Origin: Chloroflexota bacterium
GTDB taxonomy: Bacteria > Chloroflexota > Anaerolineae > Anaerolineales > UBA11579
Assembly: GCA_030610225.1 (NCBI GenBank)
Contig: JAUWSD010000068.1
Span: 1 to 6,648, forward strand
Direction of reading: 5' to 3'
Length of the DNA: 6,648 bases
In this document: positions 1-6,213 of the stretch, piece after piece
Position numbering within the stretch: position 1 is the first letter of the stretch
Layout of the letters: every line of letters begins with the position of its first letter
Translations under genes and position numbers: made by a program
The notes under the pieces: generated by a model
What the model was told of the DNA's origin: nothing
What the model saw: only the letters and a program-made list of their open reading frames with translations
Database searches by the model: none

Positions 1-1017
1 AACATCCAAAACCTCGCGCAGGAAACGCACATTGAAAGCGATCAAAATGCTCTGTCCGTCTACGGTCGCATCCACCATCACTTCACTGGAACCTGTTTCT
101 TCTGATTGAGCAGAGATCACAACCGTGCTGACATCTTCCTCATCCCCAACCATCACATTCAAGGTGGCGATATGGGTTCCTTCGCGTGCAAAGATCTCTG
201 CCTGCTTGCATGCTTTCAGGAAAGCGTCTGTGGAGATGATCGTGCGGGTTGTGTGACTGCCTGGGATGATCTGCTGGTATTCGGGGAAATTCCCTTCTAT
301 CAACTGTGATACCAATTCAACATCATCCAGCCTGAAGACAACCTGTGCGCGTCCTGGAGGGATCATCATTGTTACGATCTCGTCAGAATCCCCGGCAATG
401 CGTGAAAGCTCATGCAGAGCTCTGGCCGGAATGATCGCCTTGACAGGGTTTTCTACAGTGTCCTTCAACTCCACACTGCGCACAGACAAACGGAAGCCAT
501 CTGCGGCGGCCATTGTGAGTTTATTTCCTTCAGCTAAAACCAGCACCCCGGTTAAGACCGGGCGGGCATCATCAGATGAAGATGCAAAAGCCACCTGTCT
601 GACGATCTCCTTGAATTGTTTCACGGAAAGCTTTACGCTGCCGTTCATATCCGGAACCGGCATAGGCGGAAATTCCTGGGCATCAATGCATTTGATGTCT
701 GTGTTCGATGATCCGCTCTTCACATTCAATGTTTGGGTTTGTTCTGTCAGGTCGATCTCTACCGGACCCTTTGGCAGTGTGGCGACCAGGTCGGAGAAAG
801 TGCGCGATGGAATTGTGGTTGAGCCTTCATTTTCGATCTTTGCCCCGATCCAGCAAGTAATTCCAAGCTCAAGGTTAGTGGCAGAAAGACGCAGTCTGCC
901 CTCGTCTGTTGCCATTAAAACATTCGCCAGGACTGGCAGCGTACTACGCGGTGAAACTGCCCTTGAAACCATATTCAACCCATGTGCAATTTGTTCTTGG
1001 AGTACGGATACTTTCAT
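1..1017 (-). CDS. dnaN: DNA polymerase III beta subunit (sliding clamp), C-terminus cut off by the window edge
   Basis: The product is the ring-shaped processivity clamp that holds the replicative polymerase and many repair proteins on DNA. My own translation of the minus strand gives 339 uninterrupted residues starting MKVSVLQEQI, against a usual family length of about 370-380, so some 35-40 C-terminal residues lie outside the window. Recognisable clamp landmarks are VSRAVSPRSTLPVLANVL (about 17-34), SATNLELGI (45-53), RPVLTGV (152-158), AADGFRLSV (171-179) and LIEGNFPEYQQIIP (239-252), spread over domains I, II and the start of III. The missing end normally supplies part of the client-peptide pocket. 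The ATG at 1015-1017 matches the usual clamp N-terminus; it follows an AGG five bases upstream, a weak Shine-Dalgarno. The gene lies 89 bp downstream of the membrane-protein gene on the same strand and has its own promoter. No dnaA, recF or gyrB is visible beside it. Family assignment is very secure. Confidence 0.97.
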   Translation of the reverse strand, partial: MKVSVLQEQIAHGLNMVSRAVSPRSTLPVLANVLMATDEGRLRLSATNLELGITCWIGAKIENEGSTTIPSRTFSDLVATLPKGPVEIDLTEQTQTLNVKSGSSNTDIKCIDAQEFPPMPVPDMNGSVKLSVKQFKEIVRQVAFASSSDDARPVLTGVLVLAEGNKLTMAAADGFRLSVRSVELKDTVENPVKAIIPARALHELSRIAGDSDEIVTMMIPPGRAQVVFRLDDVELVSQLIEGNFPEYQQIIPGSHTTRTIISTDAFLKACKQAEIFAREGTHIATLNVMVGDEEDVSTVVISAQSEETGSSEVMVDATVDGQSILIAFNVRFLREVLDV

Positions 1018-1056
1018 GCTTGCCTGCCTTTTTCAGATATATTTATGTTCCTATTC

Positions 1057-1085
1057 AGTATACAACACGCTGAACTTTTTTTCCA
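1057..1085 (-). promoter_or_regulatory. Sigma70-like promoter for dnaN
   Basis: On the minus strand, TGGAAA (1080-1085, 4 of 6 to the -35 consensus) is followed by exactly 17 bp and then TATACT (1057-1062, 5 of 6 to the -10 consensus). This predicts a start near 1050 and a leader of about 33 bases before the dnaN ATG. It would let the clamp be expressed separately from the membrane-protein operon upstream, from which read-through is still possible. This is a pattern match only. Confidence 0.55.
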
Positions 1086-1106
1086 GAAAAAATTTGTTTT
1101 GGGTTA

Positions 1107-2972
1107 TTAAAAACCATTCGCTGCTTCTAACAGGATCTGTGCAATGATGCAGAGGAAGCCAACCCCAACCATTACCGCGAAAAGATAGCCAAATACTTCC
1201 CATACCGATCTGCGCGGAGAAATTTTCAGCTCTTCTCCTGCTGCAGCGTCGGAGATCAATTTAAGCATATTGACATCCAGGTTGGGTCTGACCGCATCAT
1301 TCGAGCTCATGTAATACCAATTATCCTTCTGTTCCGGAACAACGATCACCCTTCCTTTAAAGGAGGATATGTATTTCTCTTCAGCTTTAGTGAGGGATGC
1401 CAGCTTTTCCGATCCTATGAATATCATCGATATGTTTGTTTTCTCATCCGGTAAACCCTCTTTCACATCATGGACGATCACATCCAACTTCTGGTCCTGT
1501 CCAGCAGATTGAGCTATCAAGGAACCAAGGGGGCCAAAGCTCAATATTTCAACAAGAGCTTTTTCTTTGACCACCTCTTCTTCTTTTTTAGCGAATTGCC
1601 GCAGATAACGCAGGTGATAGACAAGCACGGCTACAAAGAGGATCAGCACATAAAGAGATGTTAGCAGATCGGATATAAAGACTGACCCAGCTCCCTCAAG
1701 CAAAGCCTGGATAATCACATACAGGAATCCTGCTGCAGAGACCATGCCGCCGATCACCGTTGCTCCAACCACCAGATATAAGTAGATGCGTTCAATCAAC
1801 TTCTGCCCTGCGGATAATCCCTGCTCATCTTTTTCTTTGCGTGGCTGCCAATAGACCCACCATACCATTCCCCATACAAGGAACATGGCGAATCCTTCGA
1901 TTATGTCTGACTTCAGGAACTCAACGCTTTTTTCTGGGGCTGCGAACGATAGCTCTATCAAATGCCATCCAGCTACAGCTAATCCGATGAAAGAAACTAC
2001 CAGGCTGATCAATGTCATAAACCTCAGATAGATCTGCTTCAGCAGGAGCTTCCAATCATCCGCTTCCTTTTTAATGATTCGATTGAAATAAACCCAGAAT
2101 ATCAATGCGGGGATAAAATATGCAATCGCGGCATAGTAGTCACCGGTTTCAGACGGAATCAGCAATCCCCTTGATATCTGCGAGATGATGGTTGTTGTAG
2201 TCGTGAAAAGAATGATCAAAAAGACAAGATATTTAAGTGTCAGGAATATCTGGCGGACCAGAACAGGCTCTTCATCATTCTTTATTCGTTTATTCAACTC
2301 TGACCAAAGCCAGACCCACAAGGGAAGCCCTACAATGATCAAACCCAGGCCATTCACCAGTCCATTTGATGATCTCACAATTTGCTGGTTGCTAATCACG
2401 ACATAATAGATGATCCTTTCCAGCCCAAAGAAGGTGAGCACAAGAGGATACAGCGCGATCAGATACCACCATATCTTCCTGATATATTCTCCAGCTAAAC
2501 TGTAATCTGCCTTCTCACGGTCTTCCTGAATAACCTTCTGAACAAAGATAGCGAAGACAAGGTTTACCAGCAATCCTGCAATATTATCTCCCCAACTTTG
2601 GCTTGCCCCGAACACCAACCCATGTTGAGGTGTATTCATTAAGCTGCTGAGAATCCTTAGAATGATGGCGATCAAATTTTGAACGACGGGTATCCACAAG
2701 ATAAGAGATGCCAAATAAAGGAAGAAGACTCGAATTCCACCCAATCTTTGCTCTTCATTCTTCTCAACATCTTTGCGCACCCAATTCCAATGGATCAGAA
2801 ATACAGGTATCGCGACGATCAGATATGATAACGCGGTTGCGAGCTGATTTGTATTCCCGCCAATCCTCTCCGATGAAAACATTGACCTGATCAAATATAT
2901 CGTCGCCCAAACCACAGCCTCAAGGCTGACCAGCGAAACAATATAAAAATAGTATCTTCTAATAGTTTTCAT
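1107..2972 (-). CDS. Polytopic membrane protein with six and a half DUF5671-like two-helix repeats and a soluble domain
   Basis: This 621-residue integral membrane protein has no known activity. The sequence shows six consecutive units (about residues 4-79, 80-162, 163-238, 239-309, 310-391, 392-470). Each has a basic/aromatic entry (such as RRYYFY, IRVFFLYL, IERIYLYL), a hydrophobic helix, a short polar loop, a second helix ending in aromatic residues (HWNW, WVYF, WVYW), then a highly charged linker such as RKDVEKNEEQR. The charged linkers suggest a cytosolic side. Residues 471-588 form a soluble segment with alternating beta-like strands (KLDVIVHDV, ISMIFIG, GRVIVVPE), and 589-621 is one last hydrophobic helix resembling the first helix of unit six. 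Thirteen membrane segments are expected. I recall such units as DUF5671, common in Chloroflexota; that name is from memory. The start ATG follows an AGTGAG-like ribosome site. It lies 16 bp after the small membrane-anchored gene, so the two are probably co-transcribed. A sensor, scaffold or transporter-like role is possible but unsupported. Confidence 0.85.
   Translation of the reverse strand: MKTIRRYYFYIVSLVSLEAVVWATIYLIRSMFSSERIGGNTNQLATALSYLIVAIPVFLIHWNWVRKDVEKNEEQRLGGIRVFFLYLASLILWIPVVQNLIAIILRILSSLMNTPQHGLVFGASQSWGDNIAGLLVNLVFAIFVQKVIQEDREKADYSLAGEYIRKIWWYLIALYPLVLTFFGLERIIYYVVISNQQIVRSSNGLVNGLGLIIVGLPLWVWLWSELNKRIKNDEEPVLVRQIFLTLKYLVFLIILFTTTTTIISQISRGLLIPSETGDYYAAIAYFIPALIFWVYFNRIIKKEADDWKLLLKQIYLRFMTLISLVVSFIGLAVAGWHLIELSFAAPEKSVEFLKSDIIEGFAMFLVWGMVWWVYWQPRKEKDEQGLSAGQKLIERIYLYLVVGATVIGGMVSAAGFLYVIIQALLEGAGSVFISDLLTSLYVLILFVAVLVYHLRYLRQFAKKEEEVVKEKALVEILSFGPLGSLIAQSAGQDQKLDVIVHDVKEGLPDEKTNISMIFIGSEKLASLTKAEEKYISSFKGRVIVVPEQKDNWYYMSSNDAVRPNLDVNMLKLISDAAAGEELKISPRRSVWEVFGYLFAVMVGVGFLCIIAQILLEAANGF
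1563..2963 (-). repeat. Six tandem protein-level repeats of a two-helix membrane unit
   Basis: Within the 621-residue protein the units fall at about 2736-2963, 2487-2735, 2259-2486, 2046-2258, 1800-2045 and 1563-1799, in translation order. They are 71-83 codons each and align by pattern (R-x-x-aromatic-x-Tyr entry, two hydrophobic helices, charged linker) rather than by strong identity. This points to old duplication, not a recent DNA repeat. Boundaries are approximate, set by eye. Confidence 0.65.
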
Positions 2973-2988
2973 GATATTCTCACTTTCT

Positions 2989-3459
2989 CTATGGCACTTT
3001 GACTGGAGACTCTAAGCCATAATAATAATCCATCAAATATGGGTACATATGTGAGATCTTCCATTCTCCGCCCTCTTCCTCGATCGTTAAAGTAGTCGAT
3101 TCGGGATAAGAGTAGCTGCTATCAACTAAACTCTGAGATTCAACCACTACTAAATATTCAACGATTGCTGTCCCCTTATCCAGGATCTCGCTCCTCTCAA
3201 TAATAATTCCATATTCTTGATAAGTGTTATTTACTGAATATTCCAAGAATTCTTCATATTTAATATCAGCCAACACAAATCCATAAGCTTTCTTGTAATC
3301 TTCTCTTTGTATAGCTAAAACAAAATCATGCACAACTGCTTCGGGAGTGTTCTCATCGATATAAGCAACCTCCTCTCTGAACGAATAAACCAATACGGCC
3401 GCTGCGGCAAGCACAGCGATCACGATCACTATCCATACCAGCATCTTATCGCTTTTCAT
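2989..3459 (-). CDS. Small membrane-anchored protein with an NTF2/DUF4878-like outer domain
   Basis: I do not recognise a specific family. The 156-residue product has a short charged N-terminus (MKSDK), one hydrophobic helix at about 6-27 without a lipobox cysteine, then a soluble domain. That domain begins TPEAVVHDFVLAIQREDYKKAY (38-59), the helical pattern typical of DUF4878/NTF2-like export proteins, and ends with the strand-like EGGEWKISHMYP (129-140), also typical. It is probably anchored in the membrane with the domain outside. I chose the ATG at 3457-3459 because AAGGAG lies six bases upstream. An in-frame GTG at 3478-3480 would add seven residues, but the Shine-Dalgarno would then lie inside the gene. 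It is the first gene of the leftward operon, 16 bp before the repeat membrane protein, so the two may act together at the envelope. The domain assignment is from pattern alone. Confidence 0.8.
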   Translation of the reverse strand: MKSDKMLVWIVIVIAVLAAAAVLVYSFREEVAYIDENTPEAVVHDFVLAIQREDYKKAYGFVLADIKYEEFLEYSVNNTYQEYGIIIERSEILDKGTAIVEYLVVVESQSLVDSSYSYPESTTLTIEEEGGEWKISHMYPYLMDYYYGLESPVKVP

Positions 3460-3465
3460 ATAAAA

Positions 3466-3471
3466 CTCCTT
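3466..3471 (-). promoter_or_regulatory. Shine-Dalgarno AAGGAG deciding the start of the small anchored protein
   Basis: On the minus strand AAGGAG is followed by six bases and then ATG (3457-3459). This favours the ATG over the in-frame GTG at 3478-3480. Confidence 0.8.
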
Positions 3472-3634
3472 ATCCAACACAGCTCAAAGGATATTGTTAT
3501 TATATTAATTATATAGTTCTATTAGCATATTACCTACTAATATTTCTGCATATTAATATAACACCTGGCTGCTGACTTGGATTTGATGCAAAATTTCCTC
3601 CCCTTTCCATTTCACATTTACTCCACAGGATTTA

Positions 3635-3643
3635 TGGTATATT
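3635..3643 (+). promoter_or_regulatory. Extended -10 promoter candidate for the PII-like/CBS gene
   Basis: TGG followed by TATATT makes an extended -10 element, with a predicted start near 3650 and a leader of about 25 bases. A TTCACA (3611-3616) lies upstream but the 21-bp spacing is too long for a normal -35. The leader carries GAGGTG (3664-3669), five bases before the ATG at 3675, a good ribosome binding site. Confidence 0.4.
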
Positions 3644-3674
3644 CAATTCAGAAAACATAAATTGAGGTGTTTCA

Positions 3675-4583
3675 ATGTTAACCCTTTTAATCATCATCCT
3701 GCATGACATTTCCTGCTTGCCAGATCTTCTCGAAGCCTGGAAAAAGATAGGTGTTCCGGGCGTGACGATCATGGAGTCTGTGGGCGGTTTTCAAGCTGAG
3801 AATCTGATCAAGCGCAGCGGCTTATCTGCTTTGCTGAATCTCTTCGACCAATCTACCGAAAAACAGCGCTTCATCTTCAGCCTGATCAATAATCAGGACA
3901 CTCTCGATCAGGCCATCTCAGAAGCAGACCGGGTTGTTGGCGGTTTTGACCGACCCAGCAGCGGGATCCTCTTCACCCTTCCAGTTGGCCAGGTTCTTGG
4001 GCTCCAAAAACGCAGAGTGATCGCAGCAGATGAAGATTTAAAATTACCGGATAAAGATTCAGATAACCTCCTGAGCTGGTTTGAGGAAGAGGTAAAAAAC
4101 CAATATGGTGAAAAGGTTGTATCCAATTGGGATTCAAAACGAAAACAGCAAATATCTCAAATAGTATTTAATTCAAAATTGTCCGCAAATATTATTCCAG
4201 TGGATTCCACTCTGGATGAAGTCCTCGCTGCCTTCAAAGAAAACCCTGAAGTGCCGATCGCCTGTGTAATAAACTCGGAAGACCGTTTGGTGGGTTTGAT
4301 CGATGCTGCCCAATTAATGGAGATGAAACTCATCCCCACTATGCCCCAGAAGTTCATCCAGAACCCCGAGGGCTATGAAAAAGCGCTGGCATACGCAAAG
4401 AAATATCCTGAATACCTCGCTTCAGATATCATGAAAGAGCCAGTATATGTGCTGAATGAAGGAAATATTGAAGAAGCATTCTTTGCATTTCACAACAGCA
4501 AGCTTACCTGTTTACCAGTCGTGAATAAGCATTACCGCATCAAAGGGATCATCTCTCTTCTAGATCTTGTCAATCTTGAATGA
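3675..4583 (+). CDS. PII-like N-terminal domain fused to a CBS domain pair
   Basis: The 302-residue product is soluble and probably a regulatory or ligand-sensing protein of unknown target. Residues 1-112 look like the ferredoxin-like fold of PII-type proteins: strand MLTLLIIIL, helix DLLEAWKKIGVPGVTIME, a variable loop, strand RFIFSLIN, helix TLDQAISEADRVVGG, then GILFTLPVGQVLGL. Residues about 113-165 are a charged linker. Two CBS motifs follow: about 170-220 (ANIIPVDSTLDEVLAAF, ACVINSEDRLVGLIDAAQL) and 250-302 (SDIMKEPVYVLNEGNIEEAFFAF, LTCLPVVNKHYRIKGIISLLDLV). A short helical insert (about 221-249) separates them. CBS pairs usually bind adenine nucleotides such as AMP or ATP, and PII folds also bind nucleotides, so energy-state sensing is a fair inference. 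It is the first rightward gene after the divergent control region, with a good GAGGTG ribosome site. The CBS call is strong, the PII-like call moderate. Confidence 0.87.
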   Translation: MLTLLIIILHDISCLPDLLEAWKKIGVPGVTIMESVGGFQAENLIKRSGLSALLNLFDQSTEKQRFIFSLINNQDTLDQAISEADRVVGGFDRPSSGILFTLPVGQVLGLQKRRVIAADEDLKLPDKDSDNLLSWFEEEVKNQYGEKVVSNWDSKRKQQISQIVFNSKLSANIIPVDSTLDEVLAAFKENPEVPIACVINSEDRLVGLIDAAQLMEMKLIPTMPQKFIQNPEGYEKALAYAKKYPEYLASDIMKEPVYVLNEGNIEEAFFAFHNSKLTCLPVVNKHYRIKGIISLLDLVNLE

Positions 4584-4603
4584 CCCATTCTTGAATGGCC
4601 CAT
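4574..4603 (+). repeat. 15-bp tandem duplication across the stop codon of the PII-like/CBS gene
   Basis: TCTTGAATGACCCAT (4574-4588) is followed directly by TCTTGAATGGCCCAT (4589-4603), 14 of 15 identical. The single difference is the third base of the TGA stop (4583), which is G in the second copy, giving TGG. The copies contain short inverted arms (CCATT/AATGG) but no adjacent T-run, so I do not call a terminator. Confidence 0.8.
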
Positions 4604-4697
4604 TTCTCAATCATCTTTGCTATTTTTATTGTTAGCTTAAACTATTCATCATTGGATTCAATCTTACATTGTAAATAGCACATTAGTTCTTATATGA

Positions 4698-4706
4698 TGA
4701 TATAAT
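4698..4706 (+). promoter_or_regulatory. Extended -10 promoter for rarA, giving a probably leaderless mRNA
   Basis: TGA followed by a perfect TATAAT (4701-4706) forms an extended -10. The best upstream -35 is weak (AGCACA, 4677-4682, 18-bp spacer). Transcription should begin near 4712-4714, which is the rarA ATG itself (4714), and no purine-rich ribosome site precedes the gene. Confidence 0.6.
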
Positions 4707-4713
4707 TTACCAT

Positions 4714-6138
4714 ATGTCTGACCTTTTCGACCATAAAATGCAGCAGGACCTGAAGAGTGAAGCCCCCCTCGCAGCCAGGATGCGACCCCGCACCCTGGAC
4801 GAGTATGTGGGGCAGGAATCTATCCTGGGGACCGGAAAGCTACTGCGCCGGGCAATCGAAGCAGATAGATTATTCTCATCGATCCTCCTCTGGGGGCCTC
4901 CAGGCACGGGTAAAACCACTCTTGCGATGGTGATCGCCAACCAGACCCAATCACACTTTGTGACCTTATCTGCTGTCATGGACGGCAAAGCAAAACTGCG
5001 GGAAGTAGTCAGTGCAGCGCTGGAACGCCGCCGCCTCTACAATAAACGCACCATTCTCTTCGTGGATGAAGTGCACCGTTGGAATAAAGCTCAACAGGAC
5101 GCACTCCTGCCGAATGTTGAAAACGGGACAGTGATCCTGATCGGGGCCACAACCGAAAACCCCTATTTCGAAGTCATCAGCGCCCTTGTTTCACGTTCGC
5201 GCATCTTCCAATTAAATCTTCTGCAGCCGGAACATGTCCACGAGGTCATGGAACGGGCCCTGAAAGATGAGCAGCGCGGGTTGGGTAAATATAAAACACT
5301 GATCGAGGATGATGCATTCAACCATCTGATCAATATTTCCGGTGGAGATGCCCGTAATGCGCTCAATGCCCTGGAACTTGCAGTTGAATCTACTCCCGCT
5401 GATGATACCGGTCTGATCACTATCAACCTTGAGATCGCCCAGGAATCTATTCAACGCCGCGCGGTTCTATACGACAAGGACGGGGATTCGCACTACGACA
5501 CCATTTCAGCATTCATAAAGTCTATCCGGGGTTCAGACCCGGACGCATCCCTTTACTGGCTGGCAAAGATGCTCTATGCCGGAGAAGACCCACGCTTTAT
5601 CCTCCGCCGCCTGATCATCTCAGCAGGTGAGGATATCGGTCTGGCAGACCCCAACGCTTTGGTGGTAGTGAATGCAGCCGCTCAGGCTTATGACTACATC
5701 GGTCTCCCTGAGGGCATTTATCCGATAGTTGAAGCCACCATATATCTTTCCACTGCACCAAAGTCCAACAGCACCGGAGCGTACTTCAAAGCTTATAAAC
5801 TGATCGAAGATAAAGGCAAGGTTCAGGTGCCAAATCATCTCAAAGACGGGAACCGCGATGCCTATGCACTTGGGCATGGAAAAGGATACAAGTATCCACA
5901 CGACGGACCGGATCATTTCCTCCCCCAGCAGTATCTTCCCAGCGAAGTTCTCGGCACTTATTTCTATCTGCCATCAGACCAGGGATACGAAAAAAGCGTC
6001 ACCGACCGCTTAGCTATCTGGCGTAAAGCGCAGCGAAAAGCATTGAACATTTCCAAAGAAGAACATATCCCAGACATGGATGAACTTGAAGTGACAAACA
6101 TTAAACGCCGCCATAAGCAAACTGGCAGCACCTCCTAA
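4714..6138 (+). CDS. rarA: Replication-associated recombination protein A (RarA/MgsA/WRNIP1 family AAA+ ATPase)
   Basis: This DNA-dependent AAA+ ATPase acts at stalled or gapped replication forks and is related to clamp-loader subunits. The 474 residues show, in order: family N-terminus APLAARMRPRTLDEYVGQ (17-34), Walker A GPPGTGKTT (61-69, Lys67), Walker B ILFVDEVHRWNKAQQDALLP (114-133, Asp118 and Glu119), sensor 1 GATTENP (144-150), arginine-finger region SRSR (160-163) and sensor 2 GGDARNALN (210-218). The C-terminal tetramerisation region follows, with DGDSHYDTISAFIKSIRGSD (256-275), GEDIGLADPNAL (305-316) and KGYKYPHDGP (390-399). All key residues are present. The length is slightly above the usual 430-450 owing to a basic tail after about residue 447. 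The start at 4714 fits the family N-terminus; a later ATG (4738) has no ribosome site. The promoter position implies leaderless translation. It lies 130 bp after the PII-like/CBS gene and 71 bp before the ABC gene, so it may be transcribed alone. Confidence 0.97.
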   Translation: MSDLFDHKMQQDLKSEAPLAARMRPRTLDEYVGQESILGTGKLLRRAIEADRLFSSILLWGPPGTGKTTLAMVIANQTQSHFVTLSAVMDGKAKLREVVSAALERRRLYNKRTILFVDEVHRWNKAQQDALLPNVENGTVILIGATTENPYFEVISALVSRSRIFQLNLLQPEHVHEVMERALKDEQRGLGKYKTLIEDDAFNHLINISGGDARNALNALELAVESTPADDTGLITINLEIAQESIQRRAVLYDKDGDSHYDTISAFIKSIRGSDPDASLYWLAKMLYAGEDPRFILRRLIISAGEDIGLADPNALVVVNAAAQAYDYIGLPEGIYPIVEATIYLSTAPKSNSTGAYFKAYKLIEDKGKVQVPNHLKDGNRDAYALGHGKGYKYPHDGPDHFLPQQYLPSEVLGTYFYLPSDQGYEKSVTDRLAIWRKAQRKALNISKEEHIPDMDELEVTNIKRRHKQTGSTS

Positions 6139-6168
6139 TAAATTAAGCAACTCAATTCTTTAATACAC

Positions 6169-6213
6169 GTATATATATTGTCAACTCTTAATATTGAGGA
6201 GCAATATATATGT
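6169..6213 (+). promoter_or_regulatory. Inverted repeat able to fold over the ABC gene's start codon
   Basis: Bases 6171-6180 (ATATATATTG) are fully complementary to 6202-6211 (CAATATATAT). G-U pairs could extend the stem at 6181/6201, 6170/6212 and 6169/6213. In RNA this places the ATG (6210-6212) in the stem and most of the GAGGAG ribosome site (6196-6201) in the loop. A competing smaller hairpin, ATATTG (6191-6196) with CAATAT (6202-6207), has AGGAG as its five-base loop. It may be a translational switch, a DNA operator, or chance in AT-rich sequence. It matters for translation only if the transcript starts upstream of 6169; a weak TTTAAT (6159-6164) or read-through from rarA could supply that. 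Confidence 0.45.

Larger units (their letters stand above)
3460..3674. promoter_or_regulatory. AT-rich divergent control region
   Basis: These 215 bp separate the leftward membrane operon from the rightward PII-like/CBS gene, so both promoters should lie here. On the minus strand two TATAAT hexamers occur, at 3508-3513 and 3499-3504, but the matching -35 positions (TAGGTA at 3531-3536, TGCTAA at 3522-3527) are poor, so which one is used is unclear. The octamer GCATATTA occurs twice (3525-3532 and 3548-3555), and ATATTAATAT (3550-3559) is a perfect palindrome. These are possible operator elements, though AT-rich DNA yields such matches easily. I find no convincing small gene or RNA. Confidence 0.5.

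Noticed and set aside
1073..1095. T-run/A-run hairpin as a terminator between the membrane-protein gene and dnaN
   Set aside because: The stem is almost all A-T with a two-base loop and has no trailing U-run; part of it is better explained as the dnaN -35 region.
266..1147. Long open frame of 293 codons on the plus strand
   Set aside because: It lies antisense to dnaN, whose protein is clearly recognisable. The antisense translation has no familiar motifs and is serine/threonine-rich, as expected of a shadow frame.
3460..3480. Upstream GTG start adding seven residues to the small anchored protein
   Set aside because: The AAGGAG site would then fall inside the gene, and it is ideally placed for the downstream ATG.
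3530..3610. Minus-strand 26-codon frame beginning MERGGNF in the divergent spacer
   Set aside because: It has no well-spaced ribosome site and no recognisable features, and it ends within the promoter region of the next gene.
4584..4640. Intrinsic terminator after the PII-like/CBS gene
   Set aside because: The only hairpin-forming bases come from the 15-bp duplication, the stem is about five pairs, and no T-run follows directly.
6178..6210. TTGTCA (6178-6183) with TATATA (6205-6210) as a promoter for the ABC gene
   Set aside because: The spacer is 21 bp and the -10 would overlap the start codon, which contradicts the strong ribosome site upstream of the ATG.
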